From contig KV908373.1 of NCBI GenBank assembly GCA_002005505.1, positions 555,975 to 619,974 of the forward strand: a stretch of DNA of 64,000 nt, written 5' to 3'. Source of the stretch: Botryococcus braunii (Eukaryota > Chlorophyta > Trebouxiophyceae). Below are positions 19,758-31,556 of the stretch, piece by piece. The notes below the pieces were generated by a model. That model did no database searches and was not told the DNA's origin. It worked only from the letters and a program-made list of their open reading frames with translations. A program made the position numbers and the translations under genes. Within the stretch, counting starts at the first letter, position 1. Each line of letters starts with the position of its first letter.

Positions 19758-22700
19758 CCCTGCACGTTGCAATGGGGTATGAACATAGTGAGGAAGGGGA
19801 AGAACAAAGTAGATCAATGGAGACTTTGTCTGTTGAATGTTGTCATGAGACCTGAAGAGTATGCATGGGATGAGCAGGAGTCATCCCTGGAGGAAAACGG
19901 GCTCGATCCCTCCGACGACGAATCAGGCACCTCATCAACCAACTCCACGGGACCGGGTACCCAGGGCGGGCCGGTCCCGGAATTATTCTCGGACCCCCAG
20001 TGGAGGGGGAGGAAGAGGGAATAATAGAGGAGGAGGAGGAGGAACAAACGTCGTCGTCGGGTAAGTTCACGGGATCCTTGGGACTGGAGGAGGTGTTGAA
20101 GGGCAAACCGGAACAATTGGGGGTGCTCCTTAGGGAGTACAGTGATTTGTTTCCTCAAGGTTTGCCAGGATTGCCACCGCATAGACAGGTGTATCACACC
20201 ATCAGGATACAACCTGGCTCTGTACCTCCTAATAAGCCTGCTTATCGTTTATCTTCTCTAGAAATGGAAGAGTGTACTAAAACAGTGGATGAGCTTCTCG
20301 CATTAGGGCACATCCGGCCCAGTCACTCACCTTATGCATCTCCTGTTCTTTTTGTTAAAAAGAAGGAAGGAACTTATAGGATGGTAATTGATTATAGAGC
20401 TGTCAACCAGATTACCATTCCGGATAGGTACCCCTTGCCCCGGATTGATGATTTGCTTGATAGGCTCAAAGGAGCAAAGGTCTTCTCAAGCCTGGACTTA
20501 TTGAGCGGATACCATCAGGTCCGGCTTAAAGAAGAAGATATCCCAAAGACAGCATTTAGAACACCATTCGGGTTGTACGAGTTTCTGGTGCTCCCCTTTG
20601 GTTTAACGAATGCTCCGGCCACTTTTCAGCGGCTGATGAATGAAATCTTCCATGATTTCATTCGGGAGGGATTTGTCGTTGTCTATTTGGATGATGTGCT
20701 CATTTTCAGCAAGGATGAAAACATGCATTATGTTCATTTGGAAAAAGTCTTCGCTCGCTTGCGAGAGAAGCAACTCTTTGCCAAGCTACCCAAGTGTGAG
20801 TTCATGCGTTCTGAACTTCGATACTTGGGGCATATCATTGGAAGGGATGGATTAAAGGTGGACCCACAAAAGGTGGAAGTAGTCAAGGAATGGCCCGTAC
20901 CCAAAAACACCACGGATGTCCGTAGGTTTCTGGGCCTTGCAAACTACTTCAGGAAGTTTATCAGGGACTTCAGTGCCATCGCTGCTCCCTTGACAAAGTT
21001 GTCAAGCAGCAAGAGGGCATGGGAATGGGAATTGGAACAGGAGGAATCTTTTTCAGCATTGAAGACTGCTTTGGTAGAGGCCCCTATCTTATCACTACCT
21101 GATCTTCGGAAACCATTCCAAGTGACATGTGATGCAAGTGATTTTGGGGTGGGAGCAGTTCTCATGCAGGACGGGAAAGTAGTAGCATACCATAGCAAAA
21201 AGTTGAATAGTGCAGAGCGTAACTATTCTGCTACGGAAAGGGAATTGCTGGCTGTAGTGTATGCTCTACAGGAATGGCGATGTTATGTGTTAGGAAAACC
21301 AGTCACCGTAACCACTGACCATAAGTGTAATACCTTTTTGCAACAACAGGCAGGACTTAGCCCGAGAAGAGCTAGGTGGGCTGAGCGATTGCAGGAGTTT
21401 GACATACTCTGGGTTTGGGAGCCAGGCAAGACTAACGTCGCAGATGCCTTGTCCAGGATCCCAATCCTCGCGGCCAGGCAGCTCCGACGCAACGTCGAGC
21501 CAGCGGAGCCCGAGCTCAGGAGTGTCAAGCCCCGGGTCGCAATGGACTCCGGCGGGAGGGCCCGCCCGAGCGGAGTCACCCAGCAGCTTGACACGTGTGA
21601 ACCCTTCCTGGAGTTAGTAAAAAGGGCATACATGGATGATGAGTGGTTGGGAAAGAGGTCGAACAGAAGGAAGGTGCATTTCAGGAATGGGATATGGGAA
21701 TATGGGAAGGAGGGACGGAAGTATGTCCCAGGGCATTATGAGGTGAAGGATGGGGAAGGAGTCGTGGGGAGAAACCTAAGACAAGATATACTCAAGGCAT
21801 TGCATGAACCTTTGTATGTGGGACACCCTGGTTTTGCCAAGATGTATGAACTGGTGAAACGGGAATGGTGGTGGCCGGGAATGACAGAGGACGTGCGGGA
21901 ATATGTTGCCTACTGTGATTCTTGTCAAAGGGTCAAAGCTTCAAACAAGTTGCCCGCAGGCCTCCTTCACCCCTTGCAAATCCCGACTAGGAAATGGCAA
22001 AGCATTTCCATGGATTTCATAACGGGGTTGCCACGGAGTGCAAACGGGAATGATGCCATATGGGTTGTGGTGGACCGGTTAAGTAAGTGTGCTCACTTTG
22101 TGCCCACCACCACAAAAGCTGACTCATATGATGTAGCAGTTTTGCTAAGGGATAAAGTCTGGAGATACCACGGATTTCCAGAGGAACTTGTGTCGGATAG
22201 GGATCCTAAGTTTGTGAGTAAATTTATGGATATACTCCTAAATTTAACAGGCTGCAAACCTGCACGGTCTACAGCCTATCACCCACAATCTGACGGACAA
22301 ACGGAACGGGTTAACAGGATTCTTGAGGACTACCTCAAACATTATGTTTGGGATAAGCCTAAAGAATGGGAAAACCATCTGGCTGTTGCAGAGTTTGCCT
22401 ATAACAATACATGGCAAGGATCGATCAACACCACACCGTTCCGCTTGACATATGGACAGGATCCAAACATTCCATTTGCTATGGGACACATGGAGGGGGG
22501 GAAAGCAGATCGGGCAGATCTTTTCCTCCGGAAGATGCAAGACTCCCTTACTCTTGCACGGAAGTTTTTGGCTGCAGCTCAGGAGCGGCAGGCGGCCCAG
22601 GCGAACCGCCACCGCCGGGCTGTGATCTATAAGAAGGGGGACCTTGTTCTCCTTCGGACGAAGTTCCCAGCCGCCCTGACGTCGCAGAAGTACATAAAGC

Positions 22701-23143
22701 TTGCCAGGCGCCGGATTGGACCCTTCCGGGTCACTGCCGTCCATCCCAACTCTGTTGAGCTGGACGTCCCCGCCGCCTTGAAGTTTCACCCACGCATAAA
22801 CGTGGAATATGTGGACCTCTACAAGGGGCCACGTAACCCAGACCGCCTCAACATTTACAAATACCAGCCGGGACCACGCATGGTCAAGGGCGATGACGGC
22901 ACGGAGAATGCCGAGTACGTCGTGGACGGCATCCTCGGTCACCGTCCCTGGATGAAGGGGAACCGGGCCCTCCACTTCCCGGACGGTACCCCAGCCTACC
23001 AATACTGGGTACTGTGGTCAGGTTACGACGTCGGAGACGACTGGGAGCCCTTGGACATGTTCGACCACGCAAAGGACACCATCAACGCCTACCACCGTCA
23101 CCAGGAGTTGGGCCCGCCCAAGTGGGGCGAGACGGCCGTTTGA
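19758..23143 (+). pseudogene. GYP-B pol fragment (frameshifted)
   Basis: RT, RNase H, integrase and chromodomain are open from 20000 to 23143 (1047 codons, equal to about residues 322-1368 of GYP-A Pol) with YLDD and the integrase triad kept. Codons from 19758 belong to the protease-RT linker but are out of frame: GYP-B reads CGGACCCCC near 19990 where GYP-A reads CGGAACCCC, a 1-nt loss. With no gag, protease or 5' LTR it cannot move on its own. Confidence 0.92.
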
Positions 23144-24176
23144 GGCCTTTCCCCTGCTGCCCGCTCCTCCGGTCGGTTACCTTGTCTTTGCTCTCTTTAG
23201 GAGGGAATCCTTGTCGGGTACGCAAGGATCTGCACAGACAAGCCGGTGGTAGGATTGCAAATGTGTGCACCCCCTCGGGATGGGATTGGGAGTGGGTCGC
23301 CCACTCCGGTGTGGGTGGACAGATGTCACACACCATGGCATGTTGCAGCCCGGAGTCTGCACGCTTTGGATAGGTGGGGGGGGAGTACACCTGCTAGCAC
23401 AAGCAATCAGTTGTGGATCCTGGGCACTTTTCTTGTGATTGGTGGACTATGTGACTAGAAGGGACTTGGAAATTGGAGAGGGATTGAAAATTCTTCTATG
23501 TGACTGGCAGGTCTTGGACTGTCTATGTCAATAGGGGGGACTTGGACTCTCTTGGATCTTGGACCTTGGAAATTTGTGTTGTTGGGACTTTTGGGAACGT
23601 TGGACTTTGTTTCTTTGTTTGTTTGTTTGTTCCTTTTGGATCATGGTTCAGAGCCAACGCAACCCGAGTCGTTCGGCATGAGCTGGAATATGTACCTTAT
23701 GCGGATTTGTACAGTATGTTGACTTGGGATCATCCATTACGGGAACGGGACTCATTGGGAGCATGGAACTTCTCCATGGAAGTTCCCTACTTTTTGGACT
23801 TAAGCACTTTAATTATTCTTTTGTGTTGTATGTTTTTGGATTAGATTTTTATGTTCTCTTGGACTTGGGAAATTGGGACACTTGTTTTTCATGTTTGAAC
23901 GTTTATTTCTTCATGTTTGTTCTTCGAATAAGATTAGACGCAAGTCTACCTAGTGTACTAGAAAAGCCATAAAAAATAAATAAATGGCAAGGAAGTGTTT
24001 ACTTGGAGATATTCTACATTGGAAGTGGGGACCCCATGAACCACCAATTCGGCAGGGGTCAGACGGCAGTTGGAGGTTTGGGCCGTCCAGTTTACCGGTT
24101 TCTCTGGTTGTTCTTCTCAGTGAAAATCCTCGAGTGGGTTTGCATGAGGACATGCAAAGGACTAAGGGGGGGATAA
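23144..24176 (+). other. GYP-B 3' untranslated region and purine tract
   Basis: Matches 17066-18095 of GYP-A with a few single-base gains (for example extra G residues near 23535-23590). No gene. Confidence 0.8.
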
Positions 24177-24654
24177 TGTAACGGAATGCGAGGATTTCCG
24201 AGCATTTCGGGACATTTGCGGGAGACGCCCTTTGGCGCCATACTGCACGCCCGTGGGAGCCACGTGGTTAGCCGCTCGAACGAGAGTAGCACCTTCCGTC
24301 GGTGATGGTTGCTTACGCCATGCATAGTTGGCACTCCGTCATTGCGTGTGTTTGATGACAATAATTGTCACCGTTAGCACGCCAGCGAGTGGACGATCTA
24401 GGGCTCTCACGAAGGATAGAGGGACAGAAGTCGTACATGGGCCGAGTCCGAATGATAGGCGTCCCTTGGCTAGGAACCCGCGTGCCGAGTAGATTAACAC
24501 GAGAGGACAGAACTGGAGAAACCACAAGGGTAAGCTGTGTGGTGGGGTGGTTCTTGTAAACGCTTGCTTGCCCCAAGTGACGGACCTCGTGTCGCGCCTC
24601 GTTCCTTGCTCCCTTCCTGCTTTACTTCCTTATAAATTCCGCTGAGTTATTACA
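24177..24654 (+). repeat. GYP-B 3' LTR (478 bp)
   Basis: Same family as the GYP-A LTRs, with a few substitutions (for example near 24421-24427 and 24621). Confidence 0.95.
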
Positions 24655-25220
24655 CACGGGGAATCTGAGGGCTGAATAATTCCTAATTTTAACAACATGT
24701 CTATCTCCTTAATCATAAACTCACGTTCTCTCTCGGAGTAGGTAGACATATGTCGGAAGCGAGAAGGAGGGGATGCCTCAGGTTGCACAGCAATACGGTG
24801 ACAGATTTCAGGATGCGCAATGCGTCCTAGATCATCGGATCCAGTGCTGAAAAATTGAGCATATTTTGACAGCAAAACTTCAATGGCCCTCTTCTTCTCC
24901 TCGTCTTCAGGCAGAAGTTTCGGAACCGCAAGTACTTCACATGCAATGACATTTTCACCAAATAGATCTACATCCTCAATTTGCAGGGAATGCATAGATA
25001 TGAGAGATGTAGGTGGGAGGAACGGCACAGCATCACTATCTCCATAATACTGCAGCTCTCCTCTCACAGCAATGGAAAATGGTAAAAGAGAAAATTCGCA
25101 CTTGCAGCCTCGTATTACTTGCTGCAGTGGATCAAAAGCCCACAGTTCAGGGGGCAGACGCGTCTTCGGCGTCCAGTCTTTCCAGATGCATTCAATCTCC
25201 ATCTCCATCAGCAGCTGCAC
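24655..25220 (-). pseudogene. D1 RT N-terminal fragment
   Basis: The minus-strand frame ends with the gypsy RT entry motif MLLKLGIIQPSDSP exactly at the GYP-B LTR, so RT was cut by that insertion. Upstream it has EVLLSKYAQFFSTGSDDLG and IAVQPEASPPSRFRHM, typical of the protease-RT connection. No catalytic YxDD is present on this side. Confidence 0.8.
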
Positions 25221-25378
25221 ACAAGTTAGCCCACCTAACCTAACACATTCAGTGTGAGTTTTTTGGTAGTGAATTTGATAGGCAAGGTCTGGTAAGGGCG
25301 GTATGGTTCCTTGACTATCATGTTGTTCTGAGGGACCCCTATTGCTAATTGGGCATTTGCAGGTTTTATCTGCAAATT

Positions 25379-25834
25379 TTACATGAACATGAACATGAAC
25401 GAGAACCCAATTAAGTAATCAGTGGTCAAATTTTCGACAATCAGGAAATCCATAGTATAAAATGCCTTGCCAATCACAATCCTAGCCTTCGAGATAGATT
25501 CTACAGTAATTGTACTGGATTTCCCGTCAGCTAACTGAATGTGAAAAGGCTTAATTTTGTGCAATACTGCTTCAGAGCCCATGCAACCGCCATCTCTAGC
25601 AAAGGCTCTCCTTGACATCAGGTTAACGTTACATCCGGTATCTAGGTACGCTGCCCTGAATGCATTGGGCACCATTGCCCCCGACTTATCCATTAACTGA
25701 AAACCCACTGTAGGCATAAAGGCAGCAGGAATCAAAAGGGACGGTACCTTGGCCAGTGCCGCTTGCAGGTAACTTTGTTGTGTGATGTATTCTTCTTCCA
25801 CCAGTACAGAGGCTTGATACGAAGGAGACAACAA
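25379..25834 (-). pseudogene. D1 aspartic protease fragment
   Basis: Contains AAYLDTGCNVNLMSRRAF, a retropepsin active site with DTG, then the flap-like HIQLADGKSSTITV and DYLIGF. The frame stops in a TTCATG triplication near 25380-25400; sequence beyond it (about 25260-25375) still reads as related protein in part. A homologous relic lies at 59.2-59.6 kb. Confidence 0.8.
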
Positions 25835-27787
25835 AGAAAAGATGGGTACAACATCAAGATTCTTAATACTCCTAGCAGATTCAACACGAGTGTGAACATT
25901 GCAGTTTGCATAATGCGGTTGAGGATTGCGAGGTCCCCCCCCCCCCCCCCCTTAAACTGCAGTGGTTCAGAATCTAAAGGGCAGACCAGAGGGATGTTCA
26001 TCTTTGCAGCTATAGACATTAAAGCATTTGACATGTTGATAACTGCCACCTTGTCAATATCTTGTTTACCAATTAGATCATTGGTTGCCTCAATCCATGC
26101 ATGAAACTTTGGATTACGGCACAGCTGAACAAGACTAAGAAAGGTGATCACAAACGAAGCATTACCTATCCGAGACTCGGGTGAACAAAAATACGGATTG
26201 GGAGGATTAGGCTTGGGACCTTCCCTGTCCTGTTGCCTAAAATATTCTGCCCTATTCGGGCGCCTACCTTGCGCTGCATTCACTCCGAGTGGATCCAAAG
26301 ACGAATCATAAATATTACCGGCCAGAGGTCCGAAGTCAGCATGGAACATATTATACTGTACCTCAGGCCGTGGTGCAGGCTGAGATGCTGTCCTTGGTGG
26401 AGGCATATAATCAGCCATTGCTTCCTGATATGTAGGAGGTGGGTTTGCTGCCAACTGCTGTCCTTGGGCAAGTGTTCGGAATTGCGTGATATTGGCTTGC
26501 CGGCTTTTCTGAAATTCTGCTACTTTTCTATCAGCAGCTGCCTTGGCATGCCTCTGCACATTCTCTGCAAAGTCCTCCTGGTGCAGGGGTGTGTCTGGCA
26601 GGTCCTTACTCTCCGGATTGTTCAAATGCCGTGACTGAACAATGTAGTACTGAAATACTGGCTCTTCATCCGAATTAGGTTGATTCAGGAAAGTCAAACA
26701 CAAATCCCCTCTGTCAGTGTAATGCACCTGAGGTGCCACAGTGGTAACAACAGGTTTACCTCCCACAACATCCTGAGTGGTAATCATACGGTTCACTAGG
26801 ATAATGATTGGTAATCTTTCCTTTATGGCTATGCATGAGCCTGGATTCAGAGGATCTGGTCCATATATTGGCTCAACATTACACATGTAATTACGAGCAA
26901 ATTTAGCTAAATCTACTGCAGAGCCATTATACAAGTTGTCATACGAATCCACGTTGTTGTTAAATATCCAATCCGGAGTCTTAAGGGTACCATCCGGATG
27001 AGTGACATGATATTCGCAGATGTTTGGGATTTCACCGAAGTGACCTAACGTAACAGGGTTGGGGTCACTGACATGAGCGGGCCAAATGAGGGGGCCTAAC
27101 AACATGAGGCAATGTACATGGATCTGTAATACCTGCAGGCCTAGGCAATGAAGGGCCGGGTCTTACAGGATTTTGAGGTATGGCTGGTGCAGCTCTCGGA
27201 GGTGTGACAAGTCTCCGAACTGGAATGCTGCTCTTGCTCGGTTCATAAAATAAAGGAACTGCTGCTGCAGCTACTGCAGGCTGTGTTCGTGCTGGTGGCC
27301 TGGCTGATGTATGCTGCGGCACGGTTGGCTGCTTGAAGATTGCAGCCGGCTGCAGTGGTGCAGCCGTGTCTATGACATTTGGAATGAAAACATGTGGTTG
27401 CTGTGCCTGCCTTATGACAGCCTGACGTTGTTGGTTTGACACATGCCCACTGCCAGATCTGTCTGATGCTGAAGATGGAAATACTTCCGTCTGCCTGCCG
27501 TAATTGATGGGGGGCGACGGGTCAATCTGCCTTGACTTTCTCTTTTTGTTCTTCGGCATCACTGTCTGCCAGGGGTACTCACGTGGTGTAGTCAAAGGTT
27601 CTGGCGTCTGCTGTGCTGGCTGGCTGATTGCTGGAGTCATTATGCGCGGAGACTCGAGAGCCGGGCTTACCTTCCCGTGGCTACGCTCTCGCGGAGAGAT
27701 AGACATTGGTACAGGGGAGCCACCCCTACCACTCACATTTACCTTGGGTTGGTACACGGTTTTCCTAACTGCAGTAATTTGATTCAC
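25732..27787 (-). pseudogene. D1 long Gag-protease linker region
   Basis: Two overlapping frames (27787-27065 and 27105-25732) encode about 690 residues: first a Pro/Gln-rich stretch, then an ordered-looking part (PLIWPAHVSDPN, TPDWIFNNN, VVTTVAPQVHYTD) and a helical QRHAKAAADRKVAEFQ segment. D2 and D3 carry a diverged version (MVTTVSPQVHLTH), so it is a real component of this family. I know no function for it. A C/G homopolymer near 25937-25952 disturbs the frame. Confidence 0.6.
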
Positions 27788-27798
27788 TTAAAAGGGCT

Positions 27799-28680
27799 CT
27801 ACTGCAGAGTGCACCTTGTGATTCTATCTGAATTTTGTGGCATTGGTACTGCAGACCCCCCTACTATACTAGGCGTAGTAAGTGCAGGATTATCTGACAT
27901 ACCACCAATATCTACATCCTCCTCCTCACCATCATCTATCTGGAGCATAAAAGAAGTAGCAGGAACCTCTTTGAAAACATCAGCACCAGCAGCTTTAGCT
28001 TTGTTCTTCCTCTTCCTACCACCTTTATCATTCCCTTCCTCACCTTTCGGTGCATTAGGGTCGATATTGGCAGAGTTAGATTGAGGAGGCTTCTCACCTT
28101 TAGCATGCTTGGCTATTAATAAATCAACATCACATTGCGAGGCCCATTTCTCTAAGTCTCCGAATGAGATAGGTTTTGCTGAGGTACTCCTATCTAACGT
28201 CAGACGAGCTAGCTTGTGTGTGTGTAACGTAAGTGGCTTACACTCGTCATTCATGGAATTAATACTTTGCAGAAAGATTTCATCAGACTCGGGGACACCT
28301 ACCCAGTGGTCATAACCCACATCTCTGATGTGCGCAAGGTACGATGTCGCGGTCTGATTCTTTTGTTGATACTTACCTCGCAAGGCGTCGCGGTAAGAGG
28401 CACTATCAGGTTTGAATACTTCACACAGGTTGGTAACATAGACATCAACATGATTATACACTTTCCTTCCGTGCACAGCCTCAAAACGTCGAGCAACATC
28501 TTTATCAGCTTCAGCAGCTTTACGTCATCAGCCTCTCGAGCTCATTCAGACCTTGACCTTCTTATCTCAGAGCACGAAGTACTCTCTCCTTATAGATTTG
28601 GATATTCGCACCTTTCTGCAAGGGTACAGTGGCTTCAGTGAGCATCTTTCTCCTTAGGGCTTGCTCATGCTGTGATGAAG
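27799..28680 (-). pseudogene. D1 Gag-like fragment
   Basis: The 225-codon frame (28476-27799) with readable upstream codons to about 28680 (HEQALRRKMLTEA) resembles D2 Gag: KYQQKNQTATSYLAHIRDVG versus KRHRENQPAAEFLNEIKDLG, and a shared acidic tail after FMLQI. It fits a retrotransposon capsid domain followed by a basic-acidic segment. No zinc knuckle is seen. Stops interrupt the N-terminal part. Confidence 0.65.
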
Positions 28681-28739
28681 ACGATCTGCTGGGCTGTGTC
28701 TGCTGACTGACTGCACTATTAACTCTCATTATGCAGCAG

Positions 28740-29743
28740 AGGCTCAGAAATTTGCTGATTACTTAAGGGCAGGTTAAGACGTGGGTAACGAGGCTATACA
28801 CATCATTCAAGGATTGGTTCGCACCATGAACAAAGCACTCAATATTGAAGATGTAGAGATGTCAGCTCAGATCAGCTTAGTAGTAGCAGCAGGAGCCACT
28901 CAACAGTGACCAGTACCAGCTGTCAGTGGGCCTACACCTCATGAGAGGGCAATACGACGCACGATGCTAAGTGAGCGTCTACCAGCCTTGGTAAAAGGTA
29001 CGTCTATTGTTCATTGGATTGACGCTGTAAAACTCATCGTCAGGCAAGACGGTGTAGGATTGTCCTCATCTGAGATTCTTGATGCGGTTAAGAAAGCAGC
29101 TTGTCACAATCAGGAAGTTGCTTTAAACATTGATTCCACAATTGCTGGAAAGTTACTGAATGATGATAACGAGCTTTTTGCGATACTAAAAAAGATGTTC
29201 AAGCCTGACCAACATGGTGACCTAGCTGCCTTGCGTTCCAAGAGGCATAGAGAGAACCAGCCTGCAGCCGAATTCCTGAATGAGATTAAGGATTTGGGAT
29301 ACAAGCACTGGATCGGACTTCCGGACAAAGAAGAGGTATTCGAGATGATCATTTTTGCCATGACAGCTAAGTTCCATAAGCCATTTATGATGACTAAATT
29401 GGAAACCATGCATGTTGCCATGCAAACCCACGAAAGCCCGAAACCGATTACATTTTTTGACTTGTTGACTTGGGCTCTTGATTCTGATGCTGATTTGCTG
29501 CAAACCTTTTGCAGCAAAAGCGCACTAACAACTCGCAGGGAGCAAAAGTCAATAACTCGCAGGGTGATAATAACAATGGCAAGAAGACATTCCAAGGTAA
29601 TCGGTCCAGTAATTATCCTGGCAGGGGACGTGGCAGTGGCAGAGGGTATGCAAACTATAATCAGGGCTTTGAAGAGAAGTCTCCATTCTCTTTCATGTTA
29701 CAACTGCGTATGTCAGATGAAGAAGATTCAGATTCAGATGTGA
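28740..29743 (+). pseudogene. D2 Gag-like fragment
   Basis: Open from 28964 for 259 codons, with related but stopped codons upstream to about 28740. It has the same Gag core as D1 (QPAAEFLNEIKDLGYKHW). The frame shifts near 29510, where a second frame continues the protein through an Arg/Gly-rich nucleocapsid-like stretch (GRGRGSGRGYANYN) and the acidic FMLQL segment. Confidence 0.65.
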
Positions 29744-31556
29744 ATATTTGTGATCTTACTGCAGACAGTCAGACAGAAACTGAGGATGAAGCTAAGGTAA
29801 GCGACTCGGATCCTGATTTTGTTCTTATGGAAATCGCAAATCGCAAGCCTGTACTATATGTTCCTGGTCGGGTGTATGATAGTTTGAGAAAGAGGTCTGT
29901 GACTGCTCGGACTCCGGAACAAGCTCAGACGTCTGTCAGTGATGTCTTGCCTTGTCCTCTCACACATGTGGGAGAGCAATTCCCGAAATTGGATGCTTCC
30001 TGTATGTCTAGTAGGAAAGCTAACAGGATTGCAGCCAAGACTCCGCCTCTGCAGAAAGTGACTCGGAAGCCCAGAGCTTCTGGTAAGAAGTCTGCAGCCG
30101 CCAGCAAAACACCTGCTGGCCTTCCACCACTCCTGTCCAAGGGAAAGAAAGTCCGAAATACGAAGCAGATATCCCCGTTGGTCAAGGAAGGTATGGACCT
30201 GTTGGTTGGGGCTTATACATGTGTTAACACCATATCCGCAAGTCAGAATGTTGACAAAGGTAAAAGGCCCATGACTCTAGCAGAACTTTCTGCGTTTGAG
30301 AAGAGCCAAAATATTCCAAGTAAGCCACATTCGCAAGAGTATTCAGTTCCCATGGATGTACAACAAGAAGTTGACTTGCCTAAAGCTGATCAAAATGGAC
30401 ATCCCATCACCTTTCGCAATGTGCCTCTTGACTCAGATGAATGCTGGAAGTTGCCTTTACCTGACCCCACTTACTTAGCATAGAAGCAAAAGAATCTGTC
30501 TGGCCTTTAAAGGTTGCCCTATTTGATCCAACAATTCATTGTTTTGACAAACCACCTTATTGGCCCGATCATTTGCTTAAACCTGCGCAACACACTGGAT
30601 GGCTCCGTGGCTCAAACGTTGAACCAGCTCAGGTGTACTATGAAAATGGCATGGTAAAACCCTTTAGTCATTTCACACCTGCATTGGAGCATCCACCTAA
30701 CGAGTTGAACGAAACACATATGGCCAGATTAAATGCCGAGGTCATGAATACACTTGAACCCATCTGGCAACGCACACCAATCACTGACGAATACATTGCT
30801 GTGGATGCTAGTACTTTGCCTACGCACAATATGATCACTACCAGGATTGTGCAGCATGACAGGACTATGGTGACTACTGTCAGCCCGCAAGTCCATCTCA
30901 CACATGACCATCTGGACATCCTAGCTTTGGTGTAGGACTCAAAGGCTGCCAACCCACGCTTTGTAAATTGGTCTATCGATATTAATGACTTGCTCAGGAA
31001 GAAGGCGAGTAATCCTTCGCCCTTTAAGCATGTGGGGGCGCAGATGTCTCCCATTGAGACGAAGAAAGACAATGCCATGCGAGCACTTGCGCTCCGGCAT
31101 CATCACGCATTCAGTTTACTCCAACGTGCAAAGGAAGTGATGGTCCTTGGAAAACAAAGATGCGCTGGCCCTTCTGATGCACCTGCTAATACCCCTGTTG
31201 CTCCCTGTGGCATTATTGTGAATGATTTTGATGACTTGAATGCTGCTATGTGCGGTATGATGCAAGTGCTTGGCCCTATGCCTGGTTCCTCACATGATGT
31301 CCCTCCAGCAAATGTTTTTGCCCTTAACAGCAGGAGGCCACAAAGGGCTCAGAACTTCAGGTCTGCGGACCGCGCAGATGCGCGCCCCGCCCAGCAACCG
31401 CCACTGTATTTTCATCATCCGGAGAACAGGATCGCATATGCCGTTATCACAACCACGCTGTGGGGTCTAGTTAGGAAACGCTGGGTTCCTGCTAATTCAA
31501 CTAGACCCGACAGCGTGGTTGTGACAACAGCAGATGCGATCATGTTCTCCGGATGA
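29509..31556 (+). pseudogene. D2 nucleocapsid-like and linker region (left palindrome arm)
   Basis: Frames at 29509-30483, 30573-30935 and 30990-31556 encode the RGG-like tail, an acidic FMLQL segment, a basic low-complexity stretch, and the linker module shared with D1 (DRTMVTTVSPQVHLTH). One stop after ALV (30933-30935) and one frame change separate them. It belongs to the left arm of a large inverted duplication; protease and RT do not follow. Confidence 0.6.

Larger units (their letters stand above)
19758..24654 (+). mobile_element. GYP-B, 5'-truncated sister of GYP-A
   Basis: It aligns with GYP-A from 13679 to the 3' LTR end and is nearly identical. The 5' LTR, gag and the protease region are absent where the T2 LTR begins. 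The right edge is an LTR ending GTTATTACA followed by CACGG, a candidate target duplication, inside the RT of D1. If T2 inserted into GYP-B, the missing half should lie left of this window. Confidence 0.92.
24655..28680 (-). mobile_element. D1, decayed gypsy-like element (minus strand)
   Basis: Fragments read leftwards as gag, a long unassigned linker region, aspartic protease and the RT N-terminus, where GYP-B interrupts. Its Gag is related to that of D2 (plus strand). The two run head to head with a junction near 28690-28740. Confidence 0.75.
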
